Shown here in pieces: positions 8,293-16,832 of a stretch of DNA of 64,000 nucleotides (position 1 is the first letter of the stretch; each line of letters opens with the position of its first letter). The position numbers and the translations under genes were made by a program. Source of the stretch: Mycobacterium sp. E2733 (lineage in GTDB: Bacteria > Actinomycetota > Actinomycetes > Mycobacteriales > Mycobacteriaceae); NCBI RefSeq assembly GCF_001667585.1, contig NZ_LZJZ01000020.1, forward strand, positions 124,001 through 188,000, given 5' to 3'. Below the pieces are notes generated by a model. That model saw only the letters and a program-made list of their open reading frames with translations. It made no database searches and was not told the origin of the DNA.

Positions 8293-9213
8293 TTGCTCGA
8301 CGCAGAAAAGATCCTGATCACCGGGGCGACGGGCAAGATCGCGTTTCCCATCGCGCGGGCTCTGGCGACTTCCAACGAGGTATGGGGCGCCGCACGCCTC
8401 AAAGACCCCGCCGACCGGCAGAGGCTCGTCGACGCCGGCATCAAACCCGTCGCGCTGGACATCGGCGCCACCGGCTTCTCCGATCTTCCAGGAGATTTCA
8501 CCTACGTCTTCCACGCTGCGGTGGACACCGGCGCGGGCGATTGGGGCCGCTGCGTCGAAACCAACGCGCACATGTCCGGTGAACTGCTCTACCACTGCCG
8601 CGCCGCAAAGGGTTTCGTCTTCTGCTCAACCGGCTCGATCTACGCGTACCAAGGGCGGCGACCATTGGCCGAGACCGATCCGCCGGGTGTGCCGCTGCGC
8701 GCCAACTACAGCTTCTCCAAGGTCGCGGGGGAGTCGGTGTGTACCTGGGTCGCCCGGCATTATCGAATCCCACTGACCATCATCCGGATTTGCTCAACAT
8801 ACGGGCCGGAGGGCGGTGCCCCCGCCGATCGCCTCGATGCGATGTTGGCCCGCAAGCCAATTCGCCTACATCCCGACAAGCCCAACAACTACAACCCCAT
8901 CTACGAAGACGACTACGTCGACCTCGGCATCCGCGCGATGGAGGTCGCCGCGGTGCCGCCGGTGGTGGTGAACTGGGCCGGTAGCGAAACGGTCAGCGTC
9001 GAGGACTACTGCGCCTTCATGGGGCAGTTGATCGGTGTCGAGCCGATCTTCGAATACACGCCCGACGCGCACACGCCGCTGTGGCCGGATGTCACCCGCA
9101 TGCACGAGGTGCTCGGTCACACGAAAGTGCCCTGGCGCGAGGGTTTCCGGCGCATGATCGAGGCCCGGCACCCCGAAGTGGCGCTGTCCGAATACGACTC
9201 GACGAGATCTTGA
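8293..9213 (+). CDS. NAD-dependent epimerase/dehydratase family protein
   Basis: An extended SDR with KILITGATGKIAFPIA (NAD-binding) near the N-terminus and the active site S-T-G-S followed by NYSFSK, where YSFSK gives the Tyr-X3-Lys pair. TTG 8,293 is preferred as start because CGGAGGG lies just upstream and the Rossmann strand follows at once, giving 306 residues. An in-frame ATG at 8,248 (321 residues) has no ribosome site. It probably reduces or oxidises a hydroxyl or keto group on an intermediate; substrate unknown. It leads an apparent three-gene run to 10,937. Confidence 0.88.
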   Translation: MLDAEKILITGATGKIAFPIARALATSNEVWGAARLKDPADRQRLVDAGIKPVALDIGATGFSDLPGDFTYVFHAAVDTGAGDWGRCVETNAHMSGELLYHCRAAKGFVFCSTGSIYAYQGRRPLAETDPPGVPLRANYSFSKVAGESVCTWVARHYRIPLTIIRICSTYGPEGGAPADRLDAMLARKPIRLHPDKPNNYNPIYEDDYVDLGIRAMEVAAVPPVVVNWAGSETVSVEDYCAFMGQLIGVEPIFEYTPDAHTPLWPDVTRMHEVLGHTKVPWREGFRRMIEARHPEVALSEYDSTRS

Positions 9214-9224
9214 GGACACCCGCG

Positions 9225-9968
9225 ATGCAGCTTCCCGGTACCCCATCGGACGAGGCCGCCGAAATCCTCGCCGCCGGGCGGGGAGAGATCACGACATTGT
9301 TCGTGTCCATGGCAACCCGCCATCCCGACGGTCTGGACGCCGAGTACCTGCGCTGGCACACCCTCGACCACCGACCCGAGCAACACCGGTTGGCCGCGGT
9401 GCGCGCCTCGTTGCGGTTGGTGTCGACGCCGGCCTGCCGCGCGGCGCGGACGATCAGCGGGGGGCCGCTGGACAGGGTCGACCACGTCATGACGTACTTT
9501 TTCACGGACCCGGCCGGGCTGCGCGGGTTCAACGAACTGTCCTCGGCGCTCGGAAACGCCGGGCGCAAGCTGCCGTTGCTGCCACCGGTCGAGCGCGGTG
9601 TCTACGAGGTGCTGACCAAGGCCGCCGCGCCTCGGGTCAAAGTGGGGTCGGACGTCCTACCCTGGCTGCCCGTGCGGGGGGTGTTCCTGTTGGTCGAGCG
9701 GGGATCGGCTGCGACGGACGCGCTGGCGGAGGTGGCCGGTGTCGCCGGCGTATGGTCCGCGGAATCACGGCAGGTCGACGCGAATCTGGCGAGCGCTCAA
9801 GCGGGCCAGGACATCACGTATTGCTTCCTCGATGACGATCCCGTCGTTACGGCGGAGCGGCTGCGGCCGGTGCTGTCGGCCCGCTGGGAGGAGCCGGATG
9901 TGGAACCGCTCTTCGCCGCACCGTTTTTCGCGGTGGTGCCGTTTGAGTGGGACCGCTATGTGCCGTAG
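9225..9968 (+). CDS. Conserved hypothetical protein, possible dimeric alpha/beta-barrel (EthD-like)
   Basis: A 247-residue protein starting at ATG 9,225, 11 bp after the epimerase stop. The N-terminal half has YLRWHTLDHRPEQHRL, reminiscent of the W-x3-DH-PE pattern of EthD/ABM ferredoxin-like domains. The C-terminal half may be a second, degenerate copy. No cofactor motif or signal peptide is seen. Its place between an epimerase and an LLM oxidoreductase suggests an accessory role in the same pathway; function is not established. Confidence 0.8.
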   Translation: MQLPGTPSDEAAEILAAGRGEITTLFVSMATRHPDGLDAEYLRWHTLDHRPEQHRLAAVRASLRLVSTPACRAARTISGGPLDRVDHVMTYFFTDPAGLRGFNELSSALGNAGRKLPLLPPVERGVYEVLTKAAAPRVKVGSDVLPWLPVRGVFLLVERGSAATDALAEVAGVAGVWSAESRQVDANLASAQAGQDITYCFLDDDPVVTAERLRPVLSARWEEPDVEPLFAAPFFAVVPFEWDRYVP

Positions 9969-9980
9969 GAGCGGGGCCGC

Positions 9981-10937
9981 ATGCGCCTCGGCATAATGGT
10001 CGGCTCCGACAAGGAGCGCCCACGGGGTGACCGCCTGGCCGGGGTCATCGCCGACGCCGTCGCGGCCGAAAGCGCTGGGTTCAGCACGTTTTGGATGCCG
10101 CAGGTCCCCGGCTATCTCGACGCGCTGACCGTCGTCACGCTGATCGGCCAGGCCACCGACCGCATCGAAATCGGCACGGCGGTCGTTCCGGTCCAGACCC
10201 GCCACCCGGTGATCATGGCGCAACAGGCGTTGACGACCCAGATGGCGTGCGGCGGGAGGTTCACGCTCGGTCTCGGGCCATCGCACCATTGGATCATCAA
10301 CGGCCAACTCGGATTACCCTACGATCACCCGGCGCGGGTGATGGGCGACTATCTCGATGTGCTCGACGCGTCGTTCGCCGGGCCCGGGTCGGTCAAAGTC
10401 GAGAACGACACCTACCGCGTCGACGCGCCGATGGACGTCACTGACACGCAGGAGGTTCCGGTCCTGCTGGCCGCGCTGGGGCCGACGATGCTGCGACTCG
10501 CGGGGGAGCGAACCGGCGGCACCATCCTCTGGATGGCGGACGAGCGGGCGATCAGCGACCACGTCGTGCCGCGCATCACCGCGGCGGCCCACCGGGCCGG
10601 GCGGGCCAAGCCGCGGATCGTCGCAGGCGTTCCCGTCGCGCTCTGCTCCAACAGCGAGGCGGACGACGCCCGTGCGTACGCCAGCGAGGTGCTCGGGCAC
10701 GCGAATTTCTCCCCGAACTATGTGCGACTCCTCGAGCACGGTGACGCCGAGGACGTCGGCGACACCATGGCGGCGGGCGACGAGTCGGCCATCCTCGCGC
10801 GGTTGCGCCGGTACCGCGACGCGGGTGTCACGGATCTCGCGGTGCGAATCGTTCCCTTGGGTAAGGACGCAACCGACCGCCTCGCATCGCGACTGCGAAC
10901 CCAGGAATTCCTGTCGTCGCTTTCTGCCGCTATCTGA
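9981..10937 (+). CDS. LLM-class (luciferase-like) F420-dependent oxidoreductase
   Basis: A 318-residue TIM-barrel flavin/F420 oxidoreductase. The evidence is the N-terminal MRLGIMVGSD, EIGTAVVPVQTRHP and GGRFTLGLGPSHHW, which form the typical cofactor-binding loops. Mycobacterial members mostly use F420; that is inferred from family, not seen directly. The start ATG lies 12 bp after the previous stop. It is convergent with the ferredoxin at 10,938, the two stops abutting directly with no terminator between. Confidence 0.9.
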   Translation: MRLGIMVGSDKERPRGDRLAGVIADAVAAESAGFSTFWMPQVPGYLDALTVVTLIGQATDRIEIGTAVVPVQTRHPVIMAQQALTTQMACGGRFTLGLGPSHHWIINGQLGLPYDHPARVMGDYLDVLDASFAGPGSVKVENDTYRVDAPMDVTDTQEVPVLLAALGPTMLRLAGERTGGTILWMADERAISDHVVPRITAAAHRAGRAKPRIVAGVPVALCSNSEADDARAYASEVLGHANFSPNYVRLLEHGDAEDVGDTMAAGDESAILARLRRYRDAGVTDLAVRIVPLGKDATDRLASRLRTQEFLSSLSAAI

Positions 10938-11234
10938 TCAGCGGGTGAAGCCCCACTCCGCTTCGTTCTCTTCGGTTTTGAGGCGCTCGGCCGGATCGTC
11001 CGCGTCGGCCAGCGGCGCGTGCGGCGTGGGGTATGTGCGCTCACCGATCTCGGCGATGGCGTGCACCGGGCAGTCCATCAGGGCGCGCATGACCGCGTCG
11101 CGATCGGCCTCCGCCACGGTGCCATCACCGATGAGGGACGCGTAACCCCAGTCGTCCAGCGAGAAGTAACCGGGCGCGTACTTGGCGCAGATACCGAACC
11201 CGTCGCAAACGGTGCGGTCCAAGCGGATTTTCAT
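10938..11234 (-). CDS. [3Fe-4S]-type ferredoxin (Phe variant) with C-terminal tail
   Basis: A 98-residue ferredoxin with CDGFGIC (Cys10, Phe13, Cys16) and a CPVHAI motif near residue 54. The variable cluster position is phenylalanine. A tail of about 35 charged residues follows the normal end (ERTYPTPHAPL through EAEWGFTR), making it longer than the 60-66 residues of the others here. ATG 11,234 overlaps the stop of the NuoF-like gene by 4 bp, so the two are co-translated. It probably carries electrons from that flavoprotein. Confidence 0.9.
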   Translation of the reverse strand: MKIRLDRTVCDGFGICAKYAPGYFSLDDWGYASLIGDGTVAEADRDAVMRALMDCPVHAIAEIGERTYPTPHAPLADADDPAERLKTEENEAEWGFTR

Positions 11235-12574
11235 GCGAGCCTCACAGCTTCCGCCTCGTAGGGACGGTCGGCGCGGAACGCGCCGCGGGCGCAGTCCCGG
11301 CATGCGCCGCCGAGATGTGTGGCAACTTCGCCCGGGAACTGACTGAGCAGGCTGGCGGCCACGTTGGTGGCGGCGTCCAGCGTTGCGCACGCGCCGCGCC
11401 CGCGCAGCAGCACCGACCAGCGGCGCAACCGGTCGACGTCTTCGGTCGTGGCGGCCCCGTCGCGCAGCGCGCCTGCGACGGCGGCCATCGCCGCCGTCCC
11501 GTTGAAGCACGAGCCGCATTGCCCGGCGTTCTCGCGGTCGAAGTAGGCCAGCACCGACGCCGCGACCGCGACGGGGCAGTCGTCGGTGATCACCGAGATT
11601 GCGCCGCAACCCAAGCCGCTGCCGAGGTGCCGGATCGTCTCGTGGTCCAGCGTCGTCTCGAGCACTGTGCGGTTGAGCAGACCGGCGAAGTAGCCGCCCA
11701 TCAACGCCCCCTGGACGTGTTCCGGCGAAACACCATGCAGGGCAAGCAGTTCGGCGAAAGGTAAGCCATGCGGAAGTTCGTAGAGAACGGGCGGGCGGCC
11801 CGCGCCGGTAATGGTGGCCAGGAAGGTGCCCGGGGACTGCGATGTGCCCTGTGAGCGGAACGCCGCCGAGCCGTGGCACTGCAGGAACGGCAGATTGGCC
11901 AGCGTCTCGACATTGCTTACCAGCGTCGGGCGATCATCGACGCCAAATTCGAATGGGCGCGGCGGCTTGTCTGTCGGCTTGGCCGGACCGCCGTTGATCG
12001 CGCGGACGGCGGCGGTTTCCTCGCCGGCCACGTATCCGGGCTGCACGGTAAACATGCGGACCGTAACGCCGACCAGCACGCCGGGGTCGAGCTCGCCCAG
12101 CGCGGTTTCGACGCTGTGCGCCGATTCCGGGTCGGACACGTAGACATGGGCACGGTCGGCGCCCACGATCGCGGCGGCCAACCGCAGCCCGTCCAGGATC
12201 AAGTGGGGGCGGTTGCGTAGCAGCCAGCGGTCCTTGATCGAAGCCGGTTCTCCCTCTTCGCCATTGGCGACGATCACGGCGCCGCCGGCACTTCGCCCGT
12301 TATCGCGCACCGTGCGCAATTTGATCGCGAGCGGGAAGGCCGCACCGCCGCGGCCGACCAGTCCGCTGGCGTCGACCTCGCTCAGTAACGCCTCGGTGTC
12401 GGCAAGGGGGCGGTATCCGTCGAGCCGTCGATACGCGGCAAGGTCCTCGCGGGCCTGGCCGGCTCGTTCGAACAGCAACCGGGGCTCAACACCGGGGAAG
12501 GTCGCGGTGGTGATGGTGGTGGATTGGGCGGTGTTCACGGCTGGCCTGTCATCGTCTTGGTTAGGCTTGCGCAC
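11231..12574 (-). CDS. NuoF-like (51-kDa subunit family) NADH-dehydrogenase flavoprotein
   Basis: A 447-residue protein with the NuoF layout. It has the FMN/NADH glycine-rich loop GRGGAAFP, NGEEGEPAS, a SLBB-like middle and the C-terminal cluster motif ENAGQCGSCFNG with a further Cys in RGRGACAT. No other complex I subunit is nearby. Paired with the Phe-variant ferredoxin, it may be a stand-alone NADH:ferredoxin oxidoreductase feeding the P450s (inference). The start is GTG 12,574; a second GTG at 12,538 is possible, as the first 15 residues look unconserved. Confidence 0.88.
   Translation of the reverse strand: MRKPNQDDDRPAVNTAQSTTITTATFPGVEPRLLFERAGQAREDLAAYRRLDGYRPLADTEALLSEVDASGLVGRGGAAFPLAIKLRTVRDNGRSAGGAVIVANGEEGEPASIKDRWLLRNRPHLILDGLRLAAAIVGADRAHVYVSDPESAHSVETALGELDPGVLVGVTVRMFTVQPGYVAGEETAAVRAINGGPAKPTDKPPRPFEFGVDDRPTLVSNVETLANLPFLQCHGSAAFRSQGTSQSPGTFLATITGAGRPPVLYELPHGLPFAELLALHGVSPEHVQGALMGGYFAGLLNRTVLETTLDHETIRHLGSGLGCGAISVITDDCPVAVAASVLAYFDRENAGQCGSCFNGTAAMAAVAGALRDGAATTEDVDRLRRWSVLLRGRGACATLDAATNVAASLLSQFPGEVATHLGGACRDCARGAFRADRPYEAEAVRLA
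12562..12567 (+). promoter_or_regulatory. Leaderless-type -10 element
   Basis: TAGGCT (TANNNT) ends 7 bp before ATG 12,575, the spacing expected when transcription starts at the A of the start codon. No ribosome site precedes the gene, which fits leaderless translation. It lies inside the divergent NuoF-like gene's 5' end. Confidence 0.5.
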
Positions 12575-13048
12575 ATGCGAACTGCGGTGGTGCGCGTCAA
12601 TGTCGACCCGGAGAGCGTCTGCACGGTCCCGCAGCTACGAGACGGCATGACAGCACTCCTCGGCCTTGCGCGTGAGGCGGGCGCTGACGTCGTCGAAAAC
12701 GACCTCGCGTCGATGCCCGCGGGGCGCCGCGAGGTCGAATTGCTGATCGCCGCCGAAGACGTCGGCGCGGCGAGAGATTTGGCGATCCACTTGTGCCGCA
12801 AGGTGTTTATCGCCGAGCCGGTTCCAGGGATCGTCACTTTCATCAGCCGGGGAACCGACGACGACGCTCACGGCGTGTTGTCCGGCTTCGGACTCGCCGG
12901 CGACATCGAGCGGACGCCGGGGGACGACGGGTTCGACGTCGTGTACGTAACGCTGCGTGAGAAGGACCTCGAGCGCATTCCCGAGAGCCGGGTCCACACG
13001 GCTCTGGAGGCGTCGCTCAACTGCGAGGTTCACATTCGCACGGTGTAG
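12575..13048 (+). CDS. Conserved hypothetical protein
   Basis: A 157-residue soluble protein starting at ATG 12,575. The start was chosen from the -10-like TAGGCT 7 bp upstream and because the upstream extension crosses the divergent gene. The N-terminus MRTAVVRVNVDPE reads as a beta strand. The composition is acidic, with no cysteine pairs, membrane segments or recognised motif. It is divergent from the NuoF-like gene with essentially no spacer, and convergent with the hydrolase at 13,054. Function not recognised. Confidence 0.75.
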   Translation: MRTAVVRVNVDPESVCTVPQLRDGMTALLGLAREAGADVVENDLASMPAGRREVELLIAAEDVGAARDLAIHLCRKVFIAEPVPGIVTFISRGTDDDAHGVLSGFGLAGDIERTPGDDGFDVVYVTLREKDLERIPESRVHTALEASLNCEVHIRTV

Positions 13049-13053
13049 GGACA

Positions 13054-13920
13054 TCACGATCCCAGGAACTCGAGGATCGCGGGCGCCGCCTGCACCCACG
13101 TGTCGAACATGTTGAAGTGCTGCACCCGCCCGGCGGCGCGGTCCTCGGACGCGCGCTCCCAGGCGTCCTCCGGCCACGGCGGGTCGATGAGCTTGGATCC
13201 CTTGATCAAGCAACTGACTTCGAGCGACGTCCGCTTCGGGTGATCCATGTCATTCTCGCCGCCGCGAATGATCAAGGTGGGCACCTTGATCCGGTCGAAC
13301 ATCTCGTCCTCGACGCCCGGGATCGTCTGTCCCGGCTTGGACACGAAAGCGTTGAGCCAGCGCAGCATCACCTTGAGGAACTCGTCTTTGTCGAAGTCGA
13401 GGAATCGCTGTTTGTTGTTCGGGTTCTCCTCGATGCGATCGCGCCACTCCTGCACCTTCACCACGCCGTCCATCCCGGTGCCGCGCACGGCGAGAATGCT
13501 CGGGACGATGTAGAAGGAACCGAGCACGAAGGTGCCGTAGATGCCGCCGACGATGTTCCACACCACGAGCTTGGTGACCATCTCGGGGTAGAGCATCGTG
13601 GTCAGCATGGAATCCCTTGCGCCGCCGGAGCCGCCGGCCAGAATGCAGCGCTCGAAGCCCAGCCCGGTCACCAGCTTGTGCAGCGTCTCGGCGCGCATGT
13701 GCGATTCGCTCTGGCCGTAGAACTGCACATCGGAAGCACCGCAGTTCGGCCGGTCCCACAGCAGCACGCGGTAGCCGCCGGCGGCGAGCGCGTCGGCGAG
13801 CGGACGCAAGCCCTCGATCTCCTTGCTGAACCGGCCGCCCGGCGTCAGGGCGATGAGATCGCCCGAGTCGCCGAGGATTTCGTAGACGACATTTCCCCCG
13901 TTGATCTCGATTGAAGGCAC
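13054..13920 (-). CDS. Alpha/beta hydrolase
   Basis: A 288-residue alpha/beta-hydrolase-fold protein. It has LWDRPNCGASD, the nucleophile elbow GGSGGARD, a late acidic site in RGGENDMDHP and the terminal histidine region VQHFNMFD. The sequence type resembles C-C bond hydrolases and esterases. The Rieske ferredoxin and two amidohydrolases lie upstream on the same strand (stop to start 15 bp), so all four are likely one operon. No signal peptide is seen. Confidence 0.9.
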   Translation of the reverse strand: MPSIEINGGNVVYEILGDSGDLIALTPGGRFSKEIEGLRPLADALAAGGYRVLLWDRPNCGASDVQFYGQSESHMRAETLHKLVTGLGFERCILAGGSGGARDSMLTTMLYPEMVTKLVVWNIVGGIYGTFVLGSFYIVPSILAVRGTGMDGVVKVQEWRDRIEENPNNKQRFLDFDKDEFLKVMLRWLNAFVSKPGQTIPGVEDEMFDRIKVPTLIIRGGENDMDHPKRTSLEVSCLIKGSKLIDPPWPEDAWERASEDRAAGRVQHFNMFDTWVQAAPAILEFLGS

Positions 13921-13935
13921 CCGATTCTCCTGTAG

Positions 13936-14346
13936 TTAGGCCTGCACCACAACGTCGTTGCCGACGACGCGCACCGGATAGGTTCGGATACTCCATTCGG
14001 GCTTGACGGCGGTTGTGCCGGTCGCCAGCTCGAAACCCCATTGATGCCAAGGGCAATAAATGTACTCCAGGTCGCGCACCATGACCGAGTCACCCGGAGC
14101 GGTCTCGTCGACGATCGTGCGCCCACGTGGCCGGCCCGAACAGAGCGGACCGCCTTGGTGCGGGCAGTAATTCGCGATGGCGTAGAAGCTGCCGTTGACG
14201 TTGTAAACTCCGACGCCGTGCCGCCCGATGGGCACCAGCTTGTGCCCGCCGGACGGGATCTCGTCCACGGTTGCGACGACATGCTCGCGGCCCTGGGCGA
14301 GACGGGGCTCGGGCAGCTTGGCTGCCCCCTTGTCTTCGCGGGTCAA
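13936..14346 (-). CDS. Rieske [2Fe-2S] ferredoxin-like protein
   Basis: A 136-residue Rieske domain protein. The two ligand motifs are CPHQGGPLC and CPWHQWGF, so both the Cys-X-His and Cys-X2-His pairs are complete. The start is an unusual TTG at 14,346, one base after the stop of the amidohydrolase. The only in-frame alternatives lie well inside the domain. It could supply electrons to an oxygenase, but no Rieske oxygenase alpha subunit is present in the window, so its partner is unknown. Confidence 0.88.
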   Translation of the reverse strand: MTREDKGAAKLPEPRLAQGREHVVATVDEIPSGGHKLVPIGRHGVGVYNVNGSFYAIANYCPHQGGPLCSGRPRGRTIVDETAPGDSVMVRDLEYIYCPWHQWGFELATGTTAVKPEWSIRTYPVRVVGNDVVVQA

Positions 14347-14347
14347 C

Positions 14348-15493
14348 TCAGAGCACCCGGGTCTGACCCTCGAGGACCGGGACGGTCTCGGGGAGGTGGT
14401 AGGTCGCGATGCCGTTCTTGTACATCACCGCGTCCCGGGCGTGCTTGGGCAGGTGCTTTACCAGCCAGCGCGGGTCGTCGAACGTCCAGTGCGGATAGTC
14501 CGAGGAGAAGAGCAGGATCTTCTCGCACTCCATCCATTCCAGCGCGCGCGTCAGCTCGGTCTTGTCTTCCGGGTAGTCCAGCGGCTGGGTGGTGAACTTG
14601 ATGTGGTCCTTGACGTACTCCGACGGCTTGCGCTTGATGTCCACCCACGGCTTGCGCGCGTCGTAGATCGCATCCATCCGCCACATCAGCGGCAGGATCC
14701 AGCTGAACGCGTGCTCGACGAAGACGATGCGCAGCGACGGGAACCGGTCGAAGACGCCGTCGAAGATCAGGCTCATCACCTGATTGGCGGCCAGCAGCGA
14801 GTAGGTCACCATGAAGTCGTGGTTGTAGCTGGGGAATCCCACCGGCGGTATCGGTAGCTCGTCGTACTGGCTGCGCGACAGGTGGCAGCTCACGGTGATG
14901 TCGTGTTTGGTCGCCGCCGCCCAGATCGGGTCGTATTTGGGATGGCCCCAGGACGGCTTCGGCTCTGCCTTGATCAGGATCTGCGCCATGAACGGATGCC
15001 CGGCCCAGCGTTCGATTTCGCGCACGGACGCCTCTGGCTCCTCGATGGCGAGGCAGATCGAACCTCGCCACCGCTCGTGCCAGTTGTTGTGGCTGTCCAG
15101 CCAGTGATTGGCCTGCCAGTCGTTCAGCGCGTACGACATCGCGTGCTGCGCTTCAGGAAGGCGGGCGGGGTAGGCGGCGGGTTCCAGGATCGCGATGTCG
15201 GAGCCCGCCTCCATGATGAGCTGCCGGAACGCCATATCCGGGTCGCTGCAAGGGAACTCGCCGTTGGAGGGGAACGAGTCCACGCGCATCGCGTAGGAAT
15301 GCGCGTAGTCCGGAGCGTCGTAGTAAATCAGCTCACCCACATTGCGGTTGAGGAAGTACTTGCTGCGCCAGGGCTCGGGGATGTACGGGACCAGCTCGCC
15401 GCGCTTGGGCGCCGGGTGGACATCCGAGTCGACGCAACGGACGGCTGTGCGCTCGGCAGCGGGAAGCCGCTCCTGCGAATGGGTCAACGTCAT
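14348..15493 (-). CDS. Amidohydrolase family 2 protein (metal-dependent TIM barrel)
   Basis: A 381-residue amidohydrolase-2 family protein (decarboxylase/hydrolase relatives such as ACMSD). It has DSDVHPAP near the N-terminus for the metal site, a mid HLSRSQ, EHAFSW and the C-terminal metal motif SSDYPHW. The start is ATG 15,493 rather than the longer open frame, whose first 31 residues do not look conserved. It lies 29 bp after the homologous gene at 15,523 and 1 bp before the Rieske gene. Members decarboxylate or hydrolyse ring-derived acids; substrate unknown. Confidence 0.9.
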   Translation of the reverse strand: MTLTHSQERLPAAERTAVRCVDSDVHPAPKRGELVPYIPEPWRSKYFLNRNVGELIYYDAPDYAHSYAMRVDSFPSNGEFPCSDPDMAFRQLIMEAGSDIAILEPAAYPARLPEAQHAMSYALNDWQANHWLDSHNNWHERWRGSICLAIEEPEASVREIERWAGHPFMAQILIKAEPKPSWGHPKYDPIWAAATKHDITVSCHLSRSQYDELPIPPVGFPSYNHDFMVTYSLLAANQVMSLIFDGVFDRFPSLRIVFVEHAFSWILPLMWRMDAIYDARKPWVDIKRKPSEYVKDHIKFTTQPLDYPEDKTELTRALEWMECEKILLFSSDYPHWTFDDPRWLVKHLPKHARDAVMYKNGIATYHLPETVPVLEGQTRVL

Positions 15494-15522
15494 GTGGAAC
15501 TCCTCGGTCTCACTTCCTGCTT

Positions 15523-16623
15523 CTACTGTGCGCCCACTCCGGCGGGGATGTCTATGCCGTAGAGCTGCGCCGCGTTGCGCCAGCACAGCTTCTCGCGCTG
15601 CTCGGCGGAGAGTGCCCTGGGCAGCTTCTTGGCATCACCGAACTGCCAGTGCGGGTAACTGGAGCCGAACATCACCATGTCCTCCTTGCCGGTGAATCCG
15701 AACCATTCACCGGCGAAGTCGACGTCGCCGGGACCGTCGAGGCTGCCCTGGACGAAATAGACGTGCCCGGGGAGGTAGTCGCTGGGAATGCGCGGCGCCC
15801 ACGGCGTCTGCTCCAGGTGGGGCCGGCCGAACGTATCCATTCGCCAGATGAACGGCGTCAGGAAGTCGGCCGCGCCGTCGGCCCAGACGAACTTGAGACC
15901 GGCAAAGCGCTCGAACACTCCTTCCGCGATCATGTTCATCTGGTGGTAGATGTAGTTCAGCGCCATGAAGCTGACGTATTGCTCGTAAGTGCGGGTATTG
16001 CCGGACGGGGTGGGCGGAAACATGATCCCGTTGCCCACTTCGATATGCGCAGCCACCGGAAGGCCCGCGTCGACCGCGGCCTCCCATAGGGGCCAGAACT
16101 GCGGCTTGCCGTAGAGCTCGCGCGACTGCAGCGGTACCCCGATCTGGACGACGCGGGGGTGTGCGCGCCACTTCTCGATCTCTCGCAACGCGCCGGGGAT
16201 GTCGTCGGGATTCACCCGGATGGTGCCGCGGAACCGGTCGCCGAACTCGCTGGACTCCAGCCAGTCCGAGACCATCATCTCGTTGTGCGCGGCGTGCAGG
16301 GCGCTGCCCAGGTGCCGGTCCGGCATGATGCCGCGGCCCATCGGGTGCAGGACCGCGATGTCTACACCGCGCTTCGAAAAGAGTTCATTGGCAACGAATT
16401 CCGGATCAGAACCGGGGTACTGACGGTCCGGGCCCTCGGTATTGGGCGCGTATTCACCGCCGGGAGCGCCGTACCAGTCCATCTCGTAATCGGGAAAGCC
16501 TCGGCTCTTGAACGGCTCACGCAGCGTCTTCCGCAGCGCCTTGTTGGAGGGGAAGAAGATGTGCACGCTCGCGTCGATGAGCGGTGTGCTGGTTCCGTCA
16601 GCGTGTTCGATCACGAAAGCCAT
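15523..16623 (-). CDS. Amidohydrolase family 2 protein
   Basis: A 366-residue paralogue-type amidohydrolase with LIDASVHIFFPS (first metal site), AAHIEVG (mid histidine), WADGAADF and the terminal GSSYPHWQFGD. It resembles its downstream neighbour and the gene at 47,930 in layout. It heads the leftward operon 16,623-13,054, with a GAGAAT-type site about 170 bp upstream. A double role with the neighbour, such as a heteromeric decarboxylase, is possible but unproven. Confidence 0.9.
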   Translation of the reverse strand: MAFVIEHADGTSTPLIDASVHIFFPSNKALRKTLREPFKSRGFPDYEMDWYGAPGGEYAPNTEGPDRQYPGSDPEFVANELFSKRGVDIAVLHPMGRGIMPDRHLGSALHAAHNEMMVSDWLESSEFGDRFRGTIRVNPDDIPGALREIEKWRAHPRVVQIGVPLQSRELYGKPQFWPLWEAAVDAGLPVAAHIEVGNGIMFPPTPSGNTRTYEQYVSFMALNYIYHQMNMIAEGVFERFAGLKFVWADGAADFLTPFIWRMDTFGRPHLEQTPWAPRIPSDYLPGHVYFVQGSLDGPGDVDFAGEWFGFTGKEDMVMFGSSYPHWQFGDAKKLPRALSAEQREKLCWRNAAQLYGIDIPAGVGAQ

Positions 16624-16747
16624 CCTTCGACTCGGGCACGCGAGGTGAACCCAGTCGGGTCATATGATAGACAACCTAACATTCTTCTCGGGGGCCAATC
16701 AATGGGGTTTCCGGTAAGCGTTTCGTTTAATCAACGTCCCTGGTAGT

Positions 16748-16763
16748 GACCGCTTTCGCGGTC
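16748..16763 (-). terminator. Short hairpin, possible terminator
   Basis: GACCGC and GCGGTC form a perfect 6-bp stem. On the minus strand the loop is GAAA, a stable GNRA tetraloop. It lies between the stop of the dehydrogenase gene at 16,833 and the amidohydrolase start at 16,623, both reading leftward. There is no U-tract, which is common for mycobacterial hairpins. The terminator role is inferred from position only. Confidence 0.35.
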
Positions 16764-16790
16764 TTCGTGCAAGTACGGTTCTTAAATATC

Positions 16791-16805
16791 GACAATACCA
16801 TTCTC
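16791..16805. promoter_or_regulatory. GAGAAT-type operator-like site upstream of amidohydrolase operon
   Basis: GACAATACCATTCTC matches 13 of 15 bases of the site at 47,893 and, in the reverse orientation, about 13 of 15 of the perfect site at 18,517 (counted by eye). It is 168 bp upstream of the amidohydrolase start, farther than the other copies, so the promoter may also lie upstream. Confidence 0.45.
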
Positions 16806-16832
16806 CGGCTCGTGGATAAGTGCCATCCGGCC

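Noticed and set aside
10938..11879. A 313-codon minus-strand frame containing the ferredoxin
   Set aside because: Its N-terminal 215 codons are Arg-rich and lie in a shadow frame of the NuoF-like gene. The ferredoxin starts at ATG 11,234 with a 4-bp overlap.
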